Origin: Fidelibacterota bacterium
GTDB lineage: Bacteria > Fidelibacterota > UBA2242
Reading direction: 5' to 3'
NCBI GenBank assembly: GCA_016783665.1
Contig: JADHWC010000020.1
Span: 1-33,911, forward strand
DNA: 33,911 bases
Below, piece after piece: positions 17,208 through 27,890 of the stretch. Within the stretch, counting starts at the first letter, position 1, and every line of letters starts with the position of its first letter. A program made the position numbers and the translations under genes. Under the pieces are notes generated by a model that searched no databases, was not told the DNA's origin, and saw only the letters and a program-made list of their open reading frames with translations.

Positions 17208-20200
17208 CTATTTCAAAATCATCATTTTCTTTGTTTTTAAAAAAGATTTATTTTCAGATTGTGCTCGTATCTGGTAAAAGTATACTCCGCTTGACAGCAT
17301 TTGGTCGAACCTGTTCTTACCATTCCAATTGACGCTATAATATCCGGGATTATGCTCTTTTGAAATTAGTTCACTGACCAATCTACCCTGGATATCATAG
17401 ATATAAACACTAACTTTTGAATGAATCGGTATCTGATACTTGATAATTGTCACAGGGTTGAAAGGATTCGGATAGTTCTGGTAGATTGCAAAGGATTCCG
17501 GGATAAGAAGTTTGGAATCGATCTGAACACTTTCATAACCATCGTCAAGTAATTCCGCTTCATCTCCGTAAGCCGAATAAAAATACTCAATATCAGACAC
17601 TCCTGCTTTGACGGCGCTAAATTGTAAAATCAGGATATTGTCATTTTCATCAACAAATTCACTTTCTCCGAACATCTGAACAATATCCAACAGCACTGTA
17701 GATTCATCTTCATGCTGCAATATCAGTTTGTCGGAATTCATGCTGATCCCTGTAATATTGTTCAGTTCCTGAGATTCCAGTGATTTTGATAATGACTTTG
17801 CCATAGATTCAGACTGTTCCGCGGCTTCCCGAAATCCATCAAATCTCAATAAGTCCTTGTTGTATTTAAATATGATCTGTGAACCTTTCAGTTGCATGTA
17901 CTGATCTGTTTTTATTTCAACTTCAAAACTACCGTTCTGGGAATTATTCCATGGGTCTTGACTGATTATCGGGTTCAGGTATATCATCGGAATGTGTGGC
18001 TCTTTATTTTTTACTGACTGATATTTTGATGTGATCACCGGTCGTGTTTCTTCAGTTATAGCAGGTATCTTTGCTAAGGATCGTGTATTTTCAATGTCCT
18101 GCTGAGCACCTGTCAAGTCGTTTTCATCCGGGTTTTCGGCAAACAAAGTACTGATTTTTGATAAACCAACCGTATAATTCCACATTCTCGCCAATGTAAC
18201 AAAATCCTCAAAATCTATCACTCCATCGGGATCCAAATCAAGGTACGGCAGCTCTCCGAGTGCAGGACCAATCTCATATAGCAGGTTTTGGTCTTCCTGA
18301 CTCCATTCCTCGGAAAAAATGATCAAGTCCTGGACATCGATAACATCAGAATTATCATAATCACCTAAGTATGGACTCGTGAACTGCCAGGAATAATCAT
18401 CGATTGGCGAACCTTCGGGATCGCCGTCTTTATCGCCGTCTAATCCTTTGCCCAGACTGTCTAATATTCCAGCGCCCAATTTGACGCTTAAAGTCTCTTT
18501 CGCCATGAACGGGTTGCCGGGAATGAAAAACAGTGACTGAATATTATCCGGGAATAAATTCTTTCCTGAGATTTCACCTGATCTCGTTCCTGAAACCTCA
18601 ATATTTCCAGGCAACGATGTTGTATCTATACGACGGTCAAAGTCTATTATGATTGTATCTTGCCATAATGCAAATTCTTTAGGATAATTGCCTATGACAA
18701 TTGGTCCGGTTTCATTATCTACGTGAAAGGCGCCGGTTCGCCCGGCAAGCCCGGTATCATTATCCAATGGAGTAACCTGAAACATTACTGTGCTGATATC
18801 AAGATTGGGGGTATCCTGATCTGAATGCCAAATAAAGGATAATGTATCTTTAGGCGCCGGTATATCATTGTAGTTAAAACTTATTGATGTAGCGTTCCAA
18901 TTATTACCTGAATCCGTTGAATATTGCATCAGGTAATTCAGTGTGTCATTTTCTGCATCTGTTACAATGAACTGTAATTCGATATCACCGGTTTTTTCTG
19001 AAAAGGGAGTAAACAGAGTATCAACAACAGGTATATCATTATTGTCAAGATGAAAAGCATTGGTAGAATCTGCAAACCCGATACTGATATCATAAGGAGT
19101 AATTTTAAATGTTACCCGTGTCAGATCCAGACCATTCAGGTCAATCATTGAATTCCAGATCAAACTGTCTATATAATTATTAAAATCTATGTCAGATGTA
19201 TCACCATCAACGGCTGCAATTTTCCAGTTATTACTGCCGTCTATTGAATATTCACAATGGATGGAAACGACGCTTAAAGAATCATTATCAATTGTATAAT
19301 GAATCAGCACGCCACCGGTCTGTTCGCCCTCAATATCTTTCAGGGTTATTGACGGAACGTTATTATCTACAAATACTGATATTGTATCAGTATAGCCTGT
19401 ATCATTGTCAGCCGGTGTCAGACTGAAAAGGATTGTATCGGTAACATTCGGAATATCTTCTCTTGAATTCCAGACTAACATTCCTGCATACCCTGTGCTA
19501 TCAAGGTCTGTAATATCACCGGTTATTGTGGCGGGTTTAAACAGATCTGTTTCCTTATCGAAATACTCAGCAAATATATCCAGTGTATCACCTTCTGTAT
19601 CGCTCAATGTATAGTTGATTGGAATATCGCCTGTATTTACACCGGGAATTTCTGCTAATGTTACTTCAGGAATATCATTATTGTCGAGATGAAAATCTGC
19701 TGTTTCATCAGGAATACCAGTATTGACATCCTTTGGTGTTATCCTGAACCGCACTGTGTGTAAATCAATCCCCGGAAGGTCTGATTCCGAGTTCCAGATT
19801 AAACTATCAATATAGTTTTGAAATCCGATATCAGAGGTATCGCCTGTAACAGATGCGTTTGACCAGTTATTTCCGCTATCGATTGAATATTCACAATGTA
19901 AAGAAACAGTAGTCAATGAATCATTGGCAATCTCATAGGGAATCAGGACATCCCCGGATTGCTCTCCTGAAATATCATCAAGCGCTATTGCAGGTAAACT
20001 GTTATCTACGAATATGGCAATTGTATAAGCCAATCCCGTATCATTATCCATTGCAGTCATGCGGAACTGTACCGTGTCGGCAATATTTGCAAAATCCTCC
20101 AGGGAGCGCCAGATAATATCGCCGGAGTATTGACTGCTATCCAGATTAGCCATTGTTCCGCTGACAGTTGCCGGTTTAAAAATCCGGGCTGCTTTATCAA

Positions 20201-23200
20201 AATACTCAGCGAATATATCCAGCGTATCACCTTCGGTATCACTCAAAGTATAGTTGATTGGAATATCGCCTGTATTTACGCCAGGAATTTCTGCTAACGA
20301 AACTTCCGGTATAGCATTGTTATCGAGATGGAAATCCGGCGTTTGATCAGGAATACCGGTATTTACATCCTTCGGCGTTATCCTGAACCGCACGGTATAT
20401 AAGTCAATGCCCGGAAGGTCCGATTCCGAGTTCCAGATTAAACTATCAATATAGTTTTGAAACCCAATATTAGAGGTATCGCCTGTAATAGTTGCTATAT
20501 TCCAATTCATCCCCGAACTTGTAGAGTATTCGGGGTAAATTGTTAACGTATCGCCCTCATCATCGCTTAAAACATAATCAAACCTGACATCCCCACTTAA
20601 CTCTCCCTCTATTACAGTTGTTATCGCTATCGAAGGCACTCCCAAATTGTCTAATAATATTTTCGTAGTATCCATCAGTCCGATATCGTTATCAGTCGGT
20701 GTAATACGGAATAAAATATATTGAGCCGCTTCGGGCAAATCTATCCTGCTTTGCCATATTACACTGTTTGAGTATTGCGTGATTCCTTCAGTATTGCCTG
20801 TAATAGTAGCATGAATCCAATTTTTTAACGTCTCGTCATAATATTCACACAAGATACTGAGCGTATCGTTTTCTGCGTCACTGAGTTGATAATTTATGGC
20901 TATATCATTATGCTGTTCGCCTGGCAGGTCGCTTATCACAATCAATGGTGCTTTATTATTATCAAGATGTATTGAAACAGTATCACCTTTGCCGAAAATA
21001 CCATTATCTGAAGGCGTTATAGCAAATAAAAGATCGAAGATATCATCAATTGGTAAGTCAGCCTGAGAATTCCACTCCAGTTTTCCTGAATAATTATCAA
21101 CAGTTATCCCTGTTGTATCACTATCCGTGCTGACAACATTCCAGTTATTACCATTATCTGCAGAATAACGACATATTAAATCAGTTGGATTATCTAATGA
21201 ATTCCCGATTTGATAATCGAATTCAACACTCTGTGAATATTCAGGAAGATTCATTGGATTAATCGAAACATTCAATTCCCACTTTGCGCTATCTTCATTC
21301 GAAAATCCACTTTCATTTCCGATACTATCAACCGCCGTGACGCGGTAATAATACATCTGCCCATTTAGTATATCCGTGTCTACATAAAATGTATCTGGTG
21401 GTGATGAAGCAACTACACTATCAATCAGAGTTGTTGCTGGTGACGAGGTATCCCTATAGATGTTGTATTTATGGAGATCAGATTCGGTGTTTTGATCCCA
21501 TCGGAGGATAATCTGATGGTTTCTGGGGGTAGCAGAGAGACCGGCTGGTGGCTTTGGAGGTATACCGGTTTGATCGAAATATAATGCTCCCATATCCAAT
21601 CGCGTGCCATCTGGATCCTGGTCATCCGGGTCGTCTACCCAGGTAATACCATCCCCGTCCAGATCGGGATCGCCGGCATTTATGCAAGGGGACATTGTAG
21701 AATCTGGTGTTGGAAAGTTCGCCCAGGACAAATGAAAATCCCCGCTACCGGGATCTAAAAAAAGAGGATCACATATGAGATTGTTTGAGCACTCAGGAAC
21801 AAAATTCTCTAACATCATGAGACTGGAATATGCAGAAAGCCCTTCATCGTAGTACAAATTGGTATTCCCATAAAAACAGTTGTATGCGCATGTATTTGGA
21901 TCTGAATTTTCCCCGGTCTCATATATACCATAACCTGTGTTTTCAGAAATAATATTATTAACGATAAGAGGACCATGTTGACTAATGCTTATGCCACCGC
22001 TGTTCGCATGGATAGTATTGTTGAAAACGAACGTAGAATCACTGCCTGATAGTATGAAACCATAATTATCATTTAAAAAGACCAAATTGTAGGAAATTTC
22101 AGCCCGGTCAGTGGTCTTAATGTCTAAGCCATAATCACTATTGGAAAAGATTAAATTCTTGAAAATCTCGGTACTACCGTAAGATGCTACTATACCTGTG
22201 AGATGATTATCAAATATTGTATTATATCTAATTATACTATGGAACCTAGGGGGAAAAAACCATGAGTGAATCCTTATGCCTTCATTGTTTGAGCTGACTT
22301 GATTGGAATCTACTCTTACATAGCCATCCCAGCTACCACCGCAACATATACCTGCACCACCTTCTCCACGATTTGCTTCGACTTCGTTATCTACCACAAT
22401 GACAGTATCAGCACTAATCAATATACCATATCCCTCCCAAGAAGCGCTGCTGCTTCCATTATATCTAATTTGGTTCTCCCGTATAACCACATGTCCGCTA
22501 CTTTGGCAACATATACCATAACAATATCCAGAAGCAATATTATTCTTGATTGTGTTGTTGATAATAATGAGGTTACCTCCTGAACAATAAATGCCGTAAG
22601 CATTTCCAGAGGTTTCTCCATTGTTTTCAATAATATTATTTTTTACTTGTAAGATATCACCTGAAGATAAAGAAGCCATCAATCCGCTTTCAGAGTTATT
22701 TAAAATATAGCATGAGCATACAACAGCACTAGCATTTTCACACTTTATTCCAGCTGGATTACCTCCCGTTATTGTAAAGTTTTTTACAGTAGTAGAACTA
22801 TCCGAAATGTCTTTAATAAGCAATGTATACCCATTATCTCCTGCATCCAATATTGTAGTATCCGCCCCTGCACCAATTAATGAGACCCCATCCTTCATCG
22901 TAATAGGGAATATCTCGCACCATCCTTCACTACCTACAGTACGGTCATATATGCCTGGCTTTACATGCACCGTATGATCCGTGCCGGTAATCTGTGATAA
23001 CGCAAAGGAAATGGTTTCCCAGGGGTTGCTTTCGGTTCCATCACCTGTGACATTGCTGCCATTGTTTCGATCCACATAGTAATCTATCACCTGAGTCGTA
23101 TCCCGTGGCGTTGCATTCACTTCATTCGAAAAAACGCTTTCGTTACCAGCGCTGTCCACTGCTGTAATTCGATAATAATAAGTCTGCCCATTCGTTAAGC

Positions 23201-26200
23201 CGGTATCAACATAAAATGTATCCGGTGGCGAAGATGCAACGCAGCTGTCAATGAGGGTTGTTGCTGGTGATGATATATCCCGGTAAACGTTATATTTATG
23301 AAGATCGGATTCAGTGTTTGTATCCCAGCGAAGTGTGATTTGCTGGTTGCCAGGAGTGGTAGAAAGGTTTTGGGGAGCAGTTGGTGGAGTTGTATCTATC
23401 TTAAAACTATCTTCAGCGGCCCAGGATGATCCTGCAAACGCATTGTCTATCGCTTGCACGCTCCAGTAATATTTGCCATCAGGAATACTTTTCAGAATAT
23501 AGGAATTGCAATGATTCATATTCCCAAGTTGAACGACTTTTCGATAACCTGATGAAATATCCGCCATCGGTGATTTTATTTCACAGCCACCCGGTGTAGT
23601 ACCGACCCGCAGATTATAGGTCAATCCATTCTGAAGTGTCTCAGCGTCAGTGGATTTATCCCAATTGAAAGTAACATTAGAATCTGTCACAGAAGTCGTC
23701 AATCCGGATGGTGCGGTTGGGACGGAATTCGGCGTTAGATTGTTATTGCGATAAATCTTAGAAACTCCACCCCCAAACTCTCCTGTGAGCAAGATATCGA
23801 GGTCACCGTCGTTGTCATAATCGCCCCATACAGAACTACGACCAACTCCCGTTAAACTAATTTCCGTCTGCTCGGTGAATGAGTTATTGCCGTTATTGCG
23901 GTAAATCTTGGAAATGTAGATACTGCTACCTGAATCTCCTGTGAGTAAGATATCGAGATCGCCATCATTGTCGTAATCGCCCCAGGCAACAGAACTATGA
24001 TCAACCCCAGTTAAACTGATTCCCGTCTGTTCTGTGAATGAGTTATTGCCGTTATTGCGGTAAATCTTGGAAACTAAACCATATCCAGTAAGCAAGATAT
24101 CGAGGTCACCGTCGTTGTCGTAATCGCCCCAGGCGACGGAACTTAAATAAACTCCTTTTAAACTGATTCCCGTCTGCTCCGTGAATGAGTTATTACCGTT
24201 ATTGCGGTAAATCTTGGAAATTGAACCACTACCCGTATCTCCCGTAAGTAAGATATCGAGATCACCGTCGTTGTCATAATCGCCCCAGGCAACAGAACTC
24301 CAAGTAACTCCCGTTAAATTGATTCCCGTCTGCTCCGTGAAGGAATTATTGCCGTTATTGCGATAAATCTTGGAAACAGGGGAACCATCAGTTGTACGAC
24401 CAGTAAGCAAGATATCGAGATCGCCATCGTTGTCGTAATCGCCCCAGGCAACGGAACCTTCGACTCCCGGTAAACTAATTACCGTTTGCTCTGTAAATGA
24501 GTTGCTGCCATCATTTCGGTAAATCTTGGAAACGTAATTGTAACTACCTGTATATCCTGTAAGTAAAATATCAAGATCGCCGTCGTTGTCATAATCGCCC
24601 CAGGCGACAGAACAGTAACCGACTCCCGTTAGACTAATTCCCGTTTGTTCGGTGAATGAGTTATCACCGTTATTACGGTATATCTTGGAAACATAGGCAC
24701 TACTACCTGTAATCCCAGTAAGCAAGATATCGAGATCGCCGTCATTGTCGTAATCACCCCAGGCTACGGAACTGTTATAGACTCCCGTTAAACTGATTCC
24801 CGTCTGCTCGGTGAATTGTTCGGTGAATAGTTCCGGAATTATGCTGATTTCATCTGAAAACTCACTCTCATTTCCAGCATCATCCACCGCTGTAATCCGG
24901 TAGTAATAGATCTGCTCGTTTGTCAAGCCTGTGTCCACGTAAACCGTATCCGGCGGTGATGAAGCAACACAGCTGTCAATGAGGATAGTCGCTGGAGATG
25001 ATGTATCTCGATATATATTGTATTTATGGAGATCGGGTTCTGTGTTGGCATACCAGTAGAGGGTGATTTGTTGGTTGCCGGGAGTGGCGGTGAGGTTTTG
25101 GGGTGGTTCAGGGGAAACACCCACTGGTGCAGCTCTGTTATTCTCATACGTTCCCATATCCGGGTTTGAGCCGGCGGGATTGGGGCGGGGATTGCCATCA
25201 AAATCTGTATCTGGTGCATAATACCAGATACCGTCAATCTGAATTGTATTGGTACCAGCACCAATGCAGGGTGAGGCATCAGTTAGATGGTAATCGCCGT
25301 TAGCCAAATCGACGAATTCGGGATCAACATCAATGTTGCCACTACCCCAGTTCACTGTGCCGTTGCTGTTGGTAACAATACTATCCCGTCCACCTTGGAT
25401 ATCAGAATAAGAAATTGTAATTGTATTAGAGGCATAAATTTCGCGGAACTCAATATTTGGGGAATTATTCCAGAAAATAGTATTCATCACTACGCAGCTT
25501 GCACTATTACTTAGAATAATGCCACCATTTGTATTTTCAGTGAGTGTAGCGTTATACAAAATTGGGTTGGATAAATATTCACACCAAATTCCGCCAGCAT
25601 ATGTGGCGGTGTTCCCGCTTATAACTGCATTCTCTAAGGTCGGGCTGGAATAATGATCTAAGAACATACCACCTCCATGCGCCGCCGAGTTTCTACTCAA
25701 CATAACATTTTTTATTCTGGGACTCGAATTATAACAATAAATTCCACCTCCATAGCGCCATGAAACTGTTTCATTCTCCCTTATATTTAGATTCAATAAA
25801 CTAGGACTCGAGTTACTGAGATAAATCCCACCACCATATGTCGCTGAACCATTCTGGATCGTTAACCCCTGCAGAATCGTGGTGGAGTCCTGTCCAGCAT
25901 CGATAATCACCACACTCCCACTCTGATTCCCATCAATCACCGTCTGTGATATATACGAAGTATCCTGAGTCGTCAGGAAAAGCGAACCGACAACAATATT
26001 CTTACCATTAAAGTTGATGTTTTCAATATAGGTGCCGGGATGAACAAGAACAGTGTCGCCATGAGCAGAAGCATCAATCGCCGCCTGTATTGTTGTGAAA
26101 TTGCCGGTGCCATCTTTCTTAACGGTCAGCATTACAGGGCTTGGAGTTCCCGATGTTTCATCAGAATAATCACTCTCATTTCCCAATCCATCAACAGCAG

Positions 26201-27803
26201 ATACACGATAATAATAAGTCGTTCCATTTGTAAGATTTTGATCAGCGAAAGATGTTAGAGAATCATCCACCGAAGCGATAGTATCAGCAACTCCCGACGG
26301 TGTGAATCCTTCAGTGGTACTGCGATAGATATAGTACCTATCCACGCTTGGAGCCGTGCTTGCTGTCCAGGAAAGAGTCAATTGGGTATTGCCGCTTGAT
26401 ACTGTTAAGTTGGTTGGTGCATCCGGTGATAGTGGCGCGGATCGAGGACTTTCATAGGCTCCCATATCGGGAATGGAACTTGGTGGATTAGGACGGGGAT
26501 TGCCGTCGATGTCTGTGGTTGGAGCGCCCTCGCTTGTGCCGGCGCCAATGCAGGGGCTGAAGTCTGAAAGGTTGAAGCTATCACTAGAAACATAAACAAA
26601 TAACGGATCACTGTTAAGATTCCCCTCACCGGGCCAACCGCCTTCCGCATCTGTGTAGGTAATAGCGTAATTAGCCGAATAGATACTGTTAAAGGATGGA
26701 TTACCAGCCGTATCCCCCCAAACAATCGTATTACGAACTTCTAAGGTTGAAGAACCGCTATGATAAATCCCACCACCATTACCACTTGCCGTATTATATG
26801 CAATAGTATTATTGATAAAAGTCGGAATATTAATACCACTACAATATACCCCGCCACCATGCGCATCACTACCCCCCGATACACTGTTTTTTACAATAAC
26901 ACAGTTTTGAATCGTCGCTGAAGAATTACTGCTGTTTATCCCCCCGCCATCACCACCGGAATAGCTGATTGTATTTTCCTTAATGACACAACCTGTTATG
27001 CTAGGAGAATCACCAGTAATGTAAATACCAGCACCATTCATCGCTGTGTTTGGCTTGTTCAATTCCCCAATAGTACAATTTGTAATTGTTGCAGAGCCAC
27101 CAGATATATGTATCCCACCGCCCTTACCATTATAAAGGCTTGAACTGTTGCCCGTGACATTGCAATCTGTAATCGTTGGAGAACCACTAGATATGTAGAT
27201 CCCGCCACCATAAGCGAAAGAACCGTCTGCACTGTTATCGGTGATAATACAATTTGTGATTGTTGGGGAACCACTAGATATAGCGATGCCACCGCCATAA
27301 GCGAAAGAACCGTCTGCGCTGTTGCCCGTGACATTGCAACCTGTAATCGTTGGAGAACCACTAGATATATTGATCCCACCACCATATGCGGAAGAACCGT
27401 CTGCACTGTTATCGGTGATAATACAATTTGTGATTGTTGGGGAAGAACCCGAACAGTAAATACCACCTCCCTCATTTGTAGAGCCCCTCGTGATCGTAAA
27501 TCCACTCAATACAGATGTTGAATCCTCGCTGTGACTAAAAATAAAACCCCCACCATTGCTCTGGCAGTCAATAATAGTCACATCTTTACCATTCTCTGAA
27601 ATTACCACTATCGCTTTACCCAAAAAATCAATGTCCCACTCCGTATACGTACCATCTGCTACCAATACAGTATCTCCATCTGTAGCGAAAAGGATTGCGG
27701 ATTGGATAGTAGTGTATTGAGATGGTACATTAAGCGTTTTTGCACTTAGAAATAATGGAATGGTTGTTAGTAATAGTAAAAATGAAATATTTTTTAGTCT
27801 CAT
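17208..27803 (-). CDS. Giant (3531 aa) secreted repeat protein: parallel beta-helix/choice-of-anchor Q-like, FnIII, VCBS/FG-GAP, Ig-like repeats, dockerin-like, cohesin-like, type A sorting domain
   Basis: Signal peptide MRLKNISFLLLLTTIPLFLSA; GGGIYISSGSPTITNC repeats; PPxNLTATPGNQQITLYWxxNTExDLHKYNIYRD FnIII repeats; SSVAWGDYDNDGDLDILLTG repeats; GDYDNSDVIDVQDLI…DLDPDGVIDFEDFVTLARMW; YQNYPNPFNPVTIIKYQI…GVYFYQIRAQ…KKMMILK. Confidence 0.95.
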   Translation of the reverse strand: MRLKNISFLLLLTTIPLFLSAKTLNVPSQYTTIQSAILFATDGDTVLVADGTYTEWDIDFLGKAIVVISENGKDVTIIDCQSNGGGFIFSHSEDSTSVLSGFTITRGSTNEGGGIYCSGSSPTITNCIITDNSADGSSAYGGGINISSGSPTITGCNVTGNSADGSFAYGGGIAISSGSPTITNCIITDNSADGSFAYGGGIYISSGSPTITDCNVTGNSSSLYNGKGGGIHISGGSATITNCTIGELNKPNTAMNGAGIYITGDSPSITGCVIKENTISYSGGDGGGINSSNSSATIQNCVIVKNSVSGGSDAHGGGVYCSGINIPTFINNTIAYNTASGNGGGIYHSGSSTLEVRNTIVWGDTAGNPSFNSIYSANYAITYTDAEGGWPGEGNLNSDPLFVYVSSDSFNLSDFSPCIGAGTSEGAPTTDIDGNPRPNPPSSIPDMGAYESPRSAPLSPDAPTNLTVSSGNTQLTLSWTASTAPSVDRYYIYRSTTEGFTPSGVADTIASVDDSLTSFADQNLTNGTTYYYRVSAVDGLGNESDYSDETSGTPSPVMLTVKKDGTGNFTTIQAAIDASAHGDTVLVHPGTYIENINFNGKNIVVGSLFLTTQDTSYISQTVIDGNQSGSVVIIDAGQDSTTILQGLTIQNGSATYGGGIYLSNSSPSLLNLNIRENETVSWRYGGGIYCYNSSPRIKNVMLSRNSAAHGGGMFLDHYSSPTLENAVISGNTATYAGGIWCEYLSNPILYNATLTENTNGGIILSNSASCVVMNTIFWNNSPNIEFREIYASNTITISYSDIQGGRDSIVTNSNGTVNWGSGNIDVDPEFVDLANGDYHLTDASPCIGAGTNTIQIDGIWYYAPDTDFDGNPRPNPAGSNPDMGTYENNRAAPVGVSPEPPQNLTATPGNQQITLYWYANTEPDLHKYNIYRDTSSPATILIDSCVASSPPDTVYVDTGLTNEQIYYYRITAVDDAGNESEFSDEISIIPELFTEQFTEQTGISLTGVYNSSVAWGDYDNDGDLDILLTGITGSSAYVSKIYRNNGDNSFTEQTGISLTGVGYCSVAWGDYDNDGDLDILLTGYTGSYNYVSKIYRNDGSNSFTEQTVISLPGVEGSVAWGDYDNDGDLDILLTGRTTDGSPVSKIYRNNGNNSFTEQTGINLTGVTWSSVAWGDYDNDGDLDILLTGDTGSGSISKIYRNNGNNSFTEQTGISLKGVYLSSVAWGDYDNDGDLDILLTGYGLVSKIYRNNGNNSFTEQTGISLTGVDHSSVAWGDYDNDGDLDILLTGDSGSSIYISKIYRNNGNNSFTEQTEISLTGVGRSSVWGDYDNDGDLDILLTGEFGGGVSKIYRNNNLTPNSVPTAPSGLTTSVTDSNVTFNWDKSTDAETLQNGLTYNLRVGTTPGGCEIKSPMADISSGYRKVVQLGNMNHCNSYILKSIPDGKYYWSVQAIDNAFAGSSWAAEDSFKIDTTPPTAPQNLSTTPGNQQITLRWDTNTESDLHKYNVYRDISSPATTLIDSCVASSPPDTFYVDTGLTNGQTYYYRITAVDSAGNESVFSNEVNATPRDTTQVIDYYVDRNNGSNVTGDGTESNPWETISFALSQITGTDHTVHVKPGIYDRTVGSEGWCEIFPITMKDGVSLIGAGADTTILDAGDNGYTLLIKDISDSSTTVKNFTITGGNPAGIKCENASAVVCSCYILNNSESGLMASLSSGDILQVKNNIIENNGETSGNAYGIYCSGGNLIIINNTIKNNIASGYCYGICCQSSGHVVIRENQIRYNGSSSASWEGYGILISADTVIVVDNEVEANRGEGGAGICCGGSWDGYVRVDSNQVSSNNEGIRIHSWFFPPRFHSIIRYNTIFDNHLTGIVASYGSTEIFKNLIFSNSDYGLDIKTTDRAEISYNLVFLNDNYGFILSGSDSTFVFNNTIHANSGGISISQHGPLIVNNIISENTGYGIYETGENSDPNTCAYNCFYGNTNLYYDEGLSAYSSLMMLENFVPECSNNLICDPLFLDPGSGDFHLSWANFPTPDSTMSPCINAGDPDLDGDGITWVDDPDDQDPDGTRLDMGALYFDQTGIPPKPPAGLSATPRNHQIILRWDQNTESDLHKYNIYRDTSSPATTLIDSVVASSPPDTFYVDTDILNGQMYYYRVTAVDSIGNESGFSNEDSAKWELNVSINPMNLPEYSQSVEFDYQIGNSLDNPTDLICRYSADNGNNWNVVSTDSDTTGITVDNYSGKLEWNSQADLPIDDIFDLLFAITPSDNGIFGKGDTVSIHLDNNKAPLIVISDLPGEQHNDIAINYQLSDAENDTLSILCEYYDETLKNWIHATITGNTEGITQYSNSVIWQSRIDLPEAAQYILFRITPTDNDIGLMDTTKILLDNLGVPSIAITTVIEGELSGDVRFDYVLSDDEGDTLTIYPEYSTSSGMNWNIATITGDTSNIGFQNYIDSLIWNSESDLPGIDLYTVRFRITPKDVNTGIPDQTPDFHLDNNAIPEVSLAEIPGVNTGDIPINYTLSDTEGDTLDIFAEYFDKAARIFKPATVSGTMANLDSSQYSGDIIWRSLEDFANIADTVQFRMTAMDNDTGLAYTIAIFVDNSLPAIALDDISGEQSGDVLIPYEIANDSLTTVSLHCEYSIDSGNNWSNASVTGDTSDIGFQNYIDSLIWNSESDLPGIDLHTVRFRITPKDVNTGIPDETADFHLDNNDIPEVTLAEIPGVNTGDIPINYTLSDTEGDTLDIFAEYFDKETDLFKPATITGDITDLDSTGYAGMLVWNSREDIPNVTDTILFSLTPADNDTGYTDTISVFVDNNVPSITLKDIEGEQTGGVLIHYTIDNDSLSVVSIHCEYSIDGSNNWKIAAVDGDTSDIDFNNYIDSLIWNSMIDLNGLDLTRVTFKITPYDISIGFADSTNAFHLDNNDIPVVDTLFTPFSEKTGDIELQFIVTDAENDTLNYLMQYSTDSGNNWNATSISFNYNDIPAPKDTLSFIWHSDQDTPNLDISTVMFQVTPLDNDTGLAGRTGAFHVDNETGPIVIGNYPKEFALWQDTIIIDFDRRIDTTSLPGNIEVSGTRSGEISGKNLFPDNIQSLFFIPGNPFMAKETLSVKLGAGILDSLGKGLDGDKDGDPEGSPIDDYSWQFTSPYLGDYDNSDVIDVQDLIIFSEEWSQEDQNLLYEIGPALGELPYLDLDPDGVIDFEDFVTLARMWNYTVGLSKISTLFAENPDENDLTGAQQDIENTRSLAKIPAITEETRPVITSKYQSVKNKEPHIPMIYLNPIISQDPWNNSQNGSFEVEIKTDQYMQLKGSQIIFKYNKDLLRFDGFREAAEQSESMAKSLSKSLESQELNNITGISMNSDKLILQHEDESTVLLDIVQMFGESEFVDENDNILILQFSAVKAGVSDIEYFYSAYGDEAELLDDGYESVQIDSKLLIPESFAIYQNYPNPFNPVTIIKYQIPIHSKVSVYIYDIQGRLVSELISKEHNPGYYSVNWNGKNRFDQMLSSGVYFYQIRAQSENKSFLKTKKMMILK
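19590..20490 (-). repeat. Long direct repeat inside the giant gene, period 639 bp (213 aa, two Ig-like domains)
   Basis: ggaatatcgcctgtatttac at 19621 and 20260; NSESDLPGIDL(Y/H)TVRFRITPKDVNTGIPD…LAEIPGVNTGDIPINYTLSDTEGDTLDIFAEYFDK repeated. Confidence 0.9.
23735..24835 (-). repeat. Seven tandem VCBS/FG-GAP-like coding repeats
   Basis: Seven units EQTGISLTGV-xxx-SVAWGDYDNDGDLDILLTG-(variable)-SKIYRNNGNNSFT. Confidence 0.93.
27140..27450 (-). repeat. Beta-helix coding repeats, 87-bp unit with 174-bp higher-order period
   Basis: Alternating SPTITNCIITDNSADGS.AYGGGI and SPTITGCNVTGNSADGS.AYGGGI; actgttatcggtgataatacaatttgtgattgttgggga repeats 174 bp apart. Confidence 0.85.
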
Positions 27804-27890
27804 TACATTTATCCCAATTAATTAATTGTCACAAGCGACACTCTCACAAGAAGTCTGAAAGGTTTGTGTTTTTGGAAGATTTGAGTCATT

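Noticed and set aside
23735-24835. Regular repeats with variable segments, superficially CRISPR-like
   Set aside because: They are in-frame coding repeats (VCBS/FG-GAP) with units of ~150 bp inside a long ORF; no repeat/spacer size pattern and no cas genes.
17208-27803. T9SS secretion machinery locus
   Set aside because: Only substrates with sorting tails are present; no Por/Gld/Spr components were seen in this window.
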